Assembly (NCBI RefSeq): GCF_000010805.1
Contig: NC_012521.1
Location: 180,998 to 244,997 of the forward strand
Length of the DNA stretch: 64,000 nt
DNA from: Rhodococcus opacus B4
GTDB taxonomy: Bacteria; Actinomycetota; Actinomycetes; Mycobacteriales; Mycobacteriaceae
Direction: 5' to 3'
The notes beneath the pieces are model-generated. The model was not told the origin of the DNA, did no database searches, and saw only the letters and a list, made by a program, of their open reading frames with translations. Below are positions 59,259 to 64,000 of the stretch, piece after piece (the first letter of the stretch is position 1; each line of letters starts with the position of its first letter). Position numbers and translations under genes: made by a program.

Positions 59259-60464
59259 GTGAAGATGAGTGATGCTGCCGTGGCGGTGGCGGAGTTCGGT
59301 GCCGAGCAATGGGGCCTGATCACCTCGGCGCAGGCCCGGATGCTCGGTGTCACCGCGGTGCAGATGAAACGGCTCGCGGACCGCGGCGCGCTCGAGCGTG
59401 TGCATCACGGGATCTACCGCATGACCAGACTCCCGTACGACCCCCGCCAGGACCTGCGCGTCGCGTGGGTCGCGCTCGACCTGCACACCCCCGCCTGGGA
59501 GCGCCTGTCCCAGCCGTTTCCCGGGGGAGTGGTCTCCCATCGCAGCGCCGCGCACCTGCACGAGGTCGGCGACCTCGACGCCGACCTGACCGAGCTCACC
59601 TGCCGGCGACGGATCCGGCTGCGCCTGCCCGACATCCGCATCCACACCGGAACCGTCGCCGTCGACGACTGGACCGTCGTCGACGGGCTCCCGGTGACCA
59701 CGGCACGGCGCACGATCGCCGACCTCGCCGCCGAGGGAATCGACGGCGGCCACCTCGCCGGCATCGTCCGTGACGCCCTCGCCCGCGAACTCGTCTCGGT
59801 CCCGGAACTCGAGAGCACCCTCGCCTCGTCCGCCTTCGACTACGGCCACGTCCTCGGCGACGGCAGGCCCTTCCTCGACTCCCTGATCGCCCAAGCCGGG
59901 GTCTCCCAGAACACCCTCGGCCTCGCCGACGCGTACCGGAGAAGCACGAAAGCATCAGCTGCCCACTTCGCTACCGACCATCGGGCGGGTCCGCGCCTAC
60001 CCGACCGCCCCTCGGCCGCACTCGCGACCCGGTCGGTCGCCGACCTCGACCGCGATGACCGTGTGCTGCCCTTCGCGTTCGCCGCCTCCACCGGCCGGTT
60101 CGATGAGCTACTGAAGAGGTCCAACGACGCGCGCGTCGCGGACGCACTCGGGGGCCTCGCGGTTACCCAACTCGCACCACTGGGCGAGCAGCTCCGCGCT
60201 CTCGCCGCGGCCGCCGCCGGCCCTCCCGAGATGGAGGCGGCCCGCACCGCGCTCCTGCAGAGCCTGCAGACACCGTCCACAGACATGATGACGACATCGG
60301 TGGCGAAGGCCATCGAACCGGTGGCCCGCCGTGCCGCCGCGAACATGGCCGCGCGGCTGCGTGGCGAACAGCAACCGCCGAACCAGGCGGCGGGCACCGG
60401 GGACCCGACTCCGGATGCGCAAGATGGCGATACCGAACGCACAGGCCGGCCTCGACACGAATGA
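59259..60464 (+). CDS. abiEi: AbiEi-family antitoxin / transcriptional regulator
   Basis: This 401-residue protein is of the type IV AbiE antitoxin class. The N-terminal winged helix is EQWGLITSAQARMLGVTAVQ then MKRLADRGALERVHHGIYRM, followed by the AbiEi antitoxin domain with GVVSHRSAAHLHEVGDLDAD, IRIHTGTVAVDDWTVVDGLP and TTARRTIADLAAEGIDGGHL. The C-terminal 170 residues are a long Ala/Arg-rich extension. It precedes AbiEii by 10 bases. Confidence 0.88.
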   Translation: MKMSDAAVAVAEFGAEQWGLITSAQARMLGVTAVQMKRLADRGALERVHHGIYRMTRLPYDPRQDLRVAWVALDLHTPAWERLSQPFPGGVVSHRSAAHLHEVGDLDADLTELTCRRRIRLRLPDIRIHTGTVAVDDWTVVDGLPVTTARRTIADLAAEGIDGGHLAGIVRDALARELVSVPELESTLASSAFDYGHVLGDGRPFLDSLIAQAGVSQNTLGLADAYRRSTKASAAHFATDHRAGPRLPDRPSAALATRSVADLDRDDRVLPFAFAASTGRFDELLKRSNDARVADALGGLAVTQLAPLGEQLRALAAAAAGPPEMEAARTALLQSLQTPSTDMMTTSVAKAIEPVARRAAANMAARLRGEQQPPNQAAGTGDPTPDAQDGDTERTGRPRHE

Positions 60465-60474
60465 GACTCCCTAA

Positions 60475-61392
60475 ATGACGCAGTCCCCCCATCAATTTCG
60501 GGCCTCGATCCAGCAACGACTGAAGAACCGCTCCGCGAGCAGCGGGCAACCGCTGCAGCAACTGCGCCGCACGTACGTCATGACACGCTTTCTGGCCAGG
60601 GTGTTTGACGCCGACCCCGACGGCTGGGTGCTCAAGGGCGGCACCGGCATGATGGTGCGGCTCCCGAAGGCCCGCTACAGCAAGGACGTCGACCTGATGT
60701 CCACCGCCTTCACCGACATCGCAGACGCCATCGACAAACTACGAGAGATACTCCGCCACGAGGTCGACCCGTTCACCTACACGATCGCGCGCAAGGAGGA
60801 CATCGCCGACGACAAGGGCGCTCGGATCAGTGTGCAGGTACGGCTCGGGACGACGGTGTTCGACAACTTCCCCATCGACCTGGTCACCCACCGAGGGCTG
60901 GTCGGACCGGTCGAGATCCATCCGATCCCGCACGTGATCGACCTGGGCGATACCGTAGAACCCGTCCGGGTCCGCGTCTACCCGATCGCCGACCAGATCG
61001 CCGACAAACTCTGCGCCATATACGAATACCACCTGCGCAACGGTCAACCGCCGCCCGGTGACACCTCGACCCGGTACCGCGATCTCGTCGATCTCCTCCT
61101 CATCAGCCAGAGCTTGCCGATCCCTCTGGGACAGGCAGTCGAGGCGCTCGAGAACCAACGCCGGGTGCGCAATCACATGGAACTTCCACCGGAGCTACGA
61201 ACACCCGGGCCCGACTGGCACGACAACTGGCCAGCACAGGCAAAAGGCAGCCCGCTACCCGATTCCCTCCACGAGCTGAATGCTGCACTGACCGCGGCCG
61301 CCGGGTGCTACAACAGCATTCTCGCCGGGATACCCACGACGAGCCGAGAGGCAACGTGGGATCACCTGCGCCAGCAGTGGGCCGAGCGCTGA
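60475..61392 (+). CDS. abiEii: AbiEii-family nucleotidyltransferase toxin
   Basis: This 305-residue toxin has motif I WVLKGGTGMMVRLPKARYSK then DVDLMSTAF (KGG ... S-x-DVDL), motif III RISVQVRLGTTVFDNFPIDL and motif IV YPIADQIADKLCAIYEYH. AbiEii transfers nucleotides to RNA targets and halts growth on phage infection or loss of antitoxin. With the preceding gene it forms a complete abortive-infection module. Confidence 0.9.
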   Translation: MTQSPHQFRASIQQRLKNRSASSGQPLQQLRRTYVMTRFLARVFDADPDGWVLKGGTGMMVRLPKARYSKDVDLMSTAFTDIADAIDKLREILRHEVDPFTYTIARKEDIADDKGARISVQVRLGTTVFDNFPIDLVTHRGLVGPVEIHPIPHVIDLGDTVEPVRVRVYPIADQIADKLCAIYEYHLRNGQPPPGDTSTRYRDLVDLLLISQSLPIPLGQAVEALENQRRVRNHMELPPELRTPGPDWHDNWPAQAKGSPLPDSLHELNAALTAAAGCYNSILAGIPTTSREATWDHLRQQWAER

Positions 61393-61546
61393 CCCTTTCC
61401 GACGAATCGGAGGCGAGCCCGCGCAACAGGGCCACTTGCCGGCGAATGTTGTCGATGACAATCGATGACAATGGGACAGATGAAGGGGTTCAAGCGCGTT
61501 TAGGGGCCGTAGCGGCGACAACGTGATTGGCACTACCGTCCCCCGC

Positions 61547-62293
61547 ATGCCCAGACTCACGGAGGAACAAAAGAAACAGCGCGCCGCCGACAAAGTCATG
61601 CGTCACGCACTCGAAGCCGAGGAACGGGATCGGCGCGAAACCCTGAAGCGACTCGAATGGGAGAAGAACGGAACATACCTGACCCGTGCCGAGTTCGAAG
61701 CGAACATGCCCTGCCGAGGATGCGGCAGGCCGTTCATCGACAACCGCGGTCCATGGCCGGCACAGATCCATATGACCCCGGCTGAAAGTGCGGAATACGC
61801 TGCCGAGAACAAGTATTACCTCGATAGACACCGCGACTGCCAGGCCTACCGAACCGGCATCGATAGCTCACGGATCACACACTGTGGATTCTGCTTCCCG
61901 CCACCGCCGCTCAGCTCCCGGCAGATTGACGTCATCAGAAAAGAGTTCGGGAGGGCCTCGAAGACGCCCGAACACGAACTCGACATCTGGAAGTCCACAC
62001 TCACGTGTGGACACACAGTCCAGGGTAGACAGCACCGCACTTCCACATCCCGGACGATCGCAGTCGAGGATTGCCCGGAATGCTCGGCGCGACGAGGGGT
62101 GGTCCGGGCCGAACGGATCGGGCCAGCAGCTCCGCCACCACATCAAACAGTTCCTGATCAGCCTATTGTGACCGCAGCAGAGTTCGACGCAATCAAGTTG
62201 GTGGAAGAACACAAGGTGGCCTTGCGACTAGCGGAAGATCGGCTGAAGCAGATCCGCCGCGATGCCCATCGTGGTGTCAGTTTCGAAGACTGA
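61547..62293 (+). CDS. Hypothetical zinc-ribbon protein
   Basis: This protein of about 248 residues starts MPRLTEEQKKQRAADKVMRH with a basic helix. It contains several Cys/His pairs: FEANMPCRGCGRPFIDNRG, HRDCQAY, ITHCGFCFPPPPLSS, STLTCGHTVQGRQHR and EDCPECSARRGVV, so probably two zinc sites. No catalytic motif is recognised. It is next to AbiE and may be another defence or DNA-binding factor. Confidence 0.7.
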   Translation: MPRLTEEQKKQRAADKVMRHALEAEERDRRETLKRLEWEKNGTYLTRAEFEANMPCRGCGRPFIDNRGPWPAQIHMTPAESAEYAAENKYYLDRHRDCQAYRTGIDSSRITHCGFCFPPPPLSSRQIDVIRKEFGRASKTPEHELDIWKSTLTCGHTVQGRQHRTSTSRTIAVEDCPECSARRGVVRAERIGPAAPPPHQTVPDQPIVTAAEFDAIKLVEEHKVALRLAEDRLKQIRRDAHRGVSFED

Positions 62294-62762
62294 ATTCAAC
62301 CAGAGCCCCAGATGCGAACCCGGCTGTAGAGCGGCGACGTGATCGACTACCGCGAAAGTTGCAGCCAGCTGGTGGCCGCCGGGGATCTTCGCGGCTCGAG
62401 GCCGCCGACAAGATGACCTACCGACTGTCGCCGGATCCCGATGGTGGAACGCGAACTGCTTCAGGTCGCGACCCGCAGACCCGGCCCTTGTCCTCGCCGG
62501 GTGAGTGCAGGGGTGCGGGCGGATGCAGACGTCGTCTATTTGTAACCGCTGCGGGGTTGTTGCGGCCGGGTCCGCCGCGACCGCTTGCCCTGGACCACGG
62601 ACATCCCCGCGGAGCCGGTCGATCACCTCCGCGAAACCACACGAATTACTCGGACGCCCAGGTCGGTGGGGTGTGCGACCGCATCATCCTGGTGGCCCCG
62701 CACGGCCGCACTTCGGCTCGGCTCCCGGTCGCCGGCACCTGAAGGGTGGGAGGGTGCGGGTA
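62294..62762. other. Decayed region, about 470 bases
   Basis: No supportable gene. The last 60 bases (62707-62775) repeat the sequence before the DUF6308 copy at 14341-14411, including CGGTCGCCGGCACCTG. Confidence 0.55.
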
Positions 62763-63340
62763 TGACATTGCGGCTGCCGACCGCCCTCGTGACGGATTCG
62801 GACGCTGCGGCAATCGCGGCCCTGAACCGGTATTGCGACCGCCCGTATCTGGGCGGCGACGGCGCCTACGTCGGAGTGTACTTCGACTCGTGGTCGAGGA
62901 CCGGGGACCGGGTGAGGGAGGCGGACCGGTTCACCGCGGACGATCTGGTCGCGGCGGGTGTTCCTGTCCGTGCAGGTCCCACCGAGGGCGGCGCGGGCGA
63001 TCCTGAACGTCCTTCTGACGGCGGTGGGCCCGGATCGGGTCTTGGTCGACGAACCGGTCCCGCTGACCCCGGGATGGCCCGCCTGGGACCTGGAAACCGC
63101 GCTCCGCGGCCTGCGGGACGTGGGCTGGACGAAGGCCACGAAGTTGATCGCCCGCAAACGCCCCCGGCTGTATCCGATCTTCGGTTTCGGGGGCAACGCT
63201 CCGACGGTGTCGATCAGGACAGCTCAGTCAGGTGCTGGGCACCGAGCGGGCGCATGTGAATCCGGTGCGGGAGGCCCTTTGCGCCGACGGCGGCGATGGT
63301 GGCGTGGTTCATGATCGGGATGGAGCTGTTCTTCACCCCC
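62763..63340 (+). pseudogene. DUF6308-like gene, frameshifted (copy B)
   Basis: From ATG 62763: MTLRLPTALVTDSDAAAIAA, RPYLGGDGAYVGVYFDSWSR, then a frameshift near 62955 to FLSVQVPPRAARAILNVLLT, LTPGWPAWDLETALRGLRDV and KATKLIARKRPRLYPIFGFG. After this the sequence diverges from copy A. It is inactive. Confidence 0.65.
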
Positions 63341-63432
63341 GACTGAACCGCCGGCGAAGCTAGGGGATCTGCGTGGGCTGGCGGCGGCCCGCGCCCGACT
63401 TCCGGGGTGCGGGCGGTGTACTTGTGTGGGGG

Positions 63433-63498
63433 CGTAATGGTGCTGTGACCTGGTGTGGTGACATGTCCCCGGTTTGTGATGTGGGGGTGTCGGCGACG
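63433..63498 (+). repeat. 66-bp dispersed repeat, copy 2
   Basis: This begins CGTAATGGTGCTGTGACCTG and ends GTCGGCGACG. It is the partner of 49279-49344. Confidence 0.65.
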
Positions 63499-63549
63499 TG
63501 CCGGGGGAGTGCCGGCGCCGGGGTGCGCGTGGGTGTCTGTTTCATGTGG

Positions 63550-63722
63550 TTTTGGGCTGATTTTGAAAGTTGTTGATTAGCAATATATTTGAGTAATCAG
63601 TTGGTGAATAATCTTTTACATGAGTTGTGCACAAATGGCAGATTATAAGATTCGTAATATGTTGTAAATCAACAAATTTGGAGATTATGAGATTTTCGAC
63701 TGTTTCGAGTTGCATGAAGGAT
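63550..63722. other. AT-rich island in subtelomeric DNA
   Basis: About 170 bases are much richer in A/T than everything else in the window (for example AGCAATATATTTGAGTAATC, TAATATGTTGTAAATCAACA), with no convincing gene. It could be an unwinding element, a regulatory region, or foreign DNA. Confidence 0.55.
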
Positions 63723-63878
63723 GGGTGGTATGCTGTGGGTATGACAATGGGTGGCGCGGGAAGGCGAGTGGTCGGTGGGGAGGGCCCCCGCCCCCAGCCT
63801 CGTTGGGATGTGGGGGGACTGAATCGAGCTTTCCGATGAAAAGAGCAGTTGAGAACCTAATTTCGGAAACTCAGAGGA

Positions 63879-63990
63879 GCGAAGCGACTCGATCGACGGC
63901 AACGGGAATTGACCCACTGCGAGCCGCGCAGCGGCTCCCTGGCGGGGAGCGCAGCGACTCGCCCCGTCTCCCGGTGCGGAGCACCGGGAG
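63879..63990. repeat. Telomere-like hairpin array (GCGNAGC centres)
   Basis: Four closely spaced hairpins end the window. Their centres are GCGAAGC (63879-63885), GCGCAGC (63926-63932, perfect stem GAGCCGC/GCGGCTC), GCGCAGC (63949-63955, imperfect) and GCGGAGC (63976-63982, perfect 10-bp stem CTCCCGGTGC/GCACCGGGAG). All equal GCTNCGC on the other strand, the motif of actinomycete linear-replicon telomeres. Confidence 0.7.
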
Positions 63991-64000
63991 CAGCGCCGCG

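Noticed and set aside
1..64000. CRISPR arrays, tRNA or rRNA genes
   Set aside because: I saw no regularly spaced repeats with unique spacers and no tRNA-like or rRNA sequence; the only tandem repeats are the 23-bp leader units and the ACT run.

Overview
The window is high-GC actinobacterial DNA and is best read as the end of a Rhodococcus catabolic replicon, probably a linear megaplasmid. The evidence is a nar-type naphthalene dioxygenase cluster of the kind described from Rhodococcus, ATGA-coupled operons, many decayed insertion sequences, a belt of toxin-antitoxin and anti-phage genes, and a right edge made of hairpins with GCGNAGC centres, as in actinomycete linear-replicon telomeres. The species cannot be fixed from the sequence alone.

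Layout. 0-13 kb is a scarred accessory region: the tail of a two-component system with an IS5-family element inserted at its stop codon, an acyl-CoA ligase, remnants of a crotonase and of a meta-cleavage hydrolase, a DUF427 protein, IS256 and IS701 remnants, a quinone-oxidoreductase-like MDR protein, an intact meta-cleavage hydrolase, and a nuclease-like protein cut by an IS701 remnant. 12.5-15 kb holds decayed DUF6308-type modules. 15-22.7 kb is a flavin monooxygenase/extradiol ring-cleavage regulon: a minus-strand operon (hydrolase, HpaB-type monooxygenase, SDR, cupin, VOC extradiol dioxygenase), a GntR regulator, and a plus-strand flavin reductase and MhpB-type dioxygenase. It is followed by a collapsed lower pathway (hydratase, acetaldehyde dehydrogenase and aldolase fragments).

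24.7-34 kb is the nar-like block: rubredoxin plus a fused ETF, a GntR regulator with a stand-alone aromatic sensor, an SCP2 protein, Rieske dioxygenase alpha and beta, cis-dihydrodiol dehydrogenase and hydratase-aldolase. 34.5-38.7 kb carries an SCP2-domain protein, a second small SCP2-like protein and five consecutive single-span membrane proteins with helical exported domains. I recognise no described system of this composition and regard it as the best candidate for something new, perhaps handling hydrophobic substrate at the envelope. 39-48 kb has a dead recombinase, a GntR-controlled FAD/Fe-S oxidoreductase, an intact lower meta-cleavage operon (hydratase, acetaldehyde dehydrogenase, aldolase) and an IclR regulator.

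48-62.3 kb is a defence and stability island: a BrnTA-like pair, zeta toxin with antitoxin, a frameshifted RES toxin with an intact antitoxin, a short type II CBASS (CD-NTase, E2-like protein, membrane effector) and AbiEi/AbiEii. 62.3-64 kb holds a third decayed module, an AT-rich block and the telomere-like hairpins.

Logic: the Rieske enzyme, dihydrodiol dehydrogenase and hydratase-aldolase match the upper naphthalene pathway; the two extradiol enzymes, hydrolases and the 44-47 kb trio provide meta-cleavage capacity down to pyruvate and acetyl-CoA. Short repeated motifs upstream of separate operons suggest that each GntR protein runs its own regulon.
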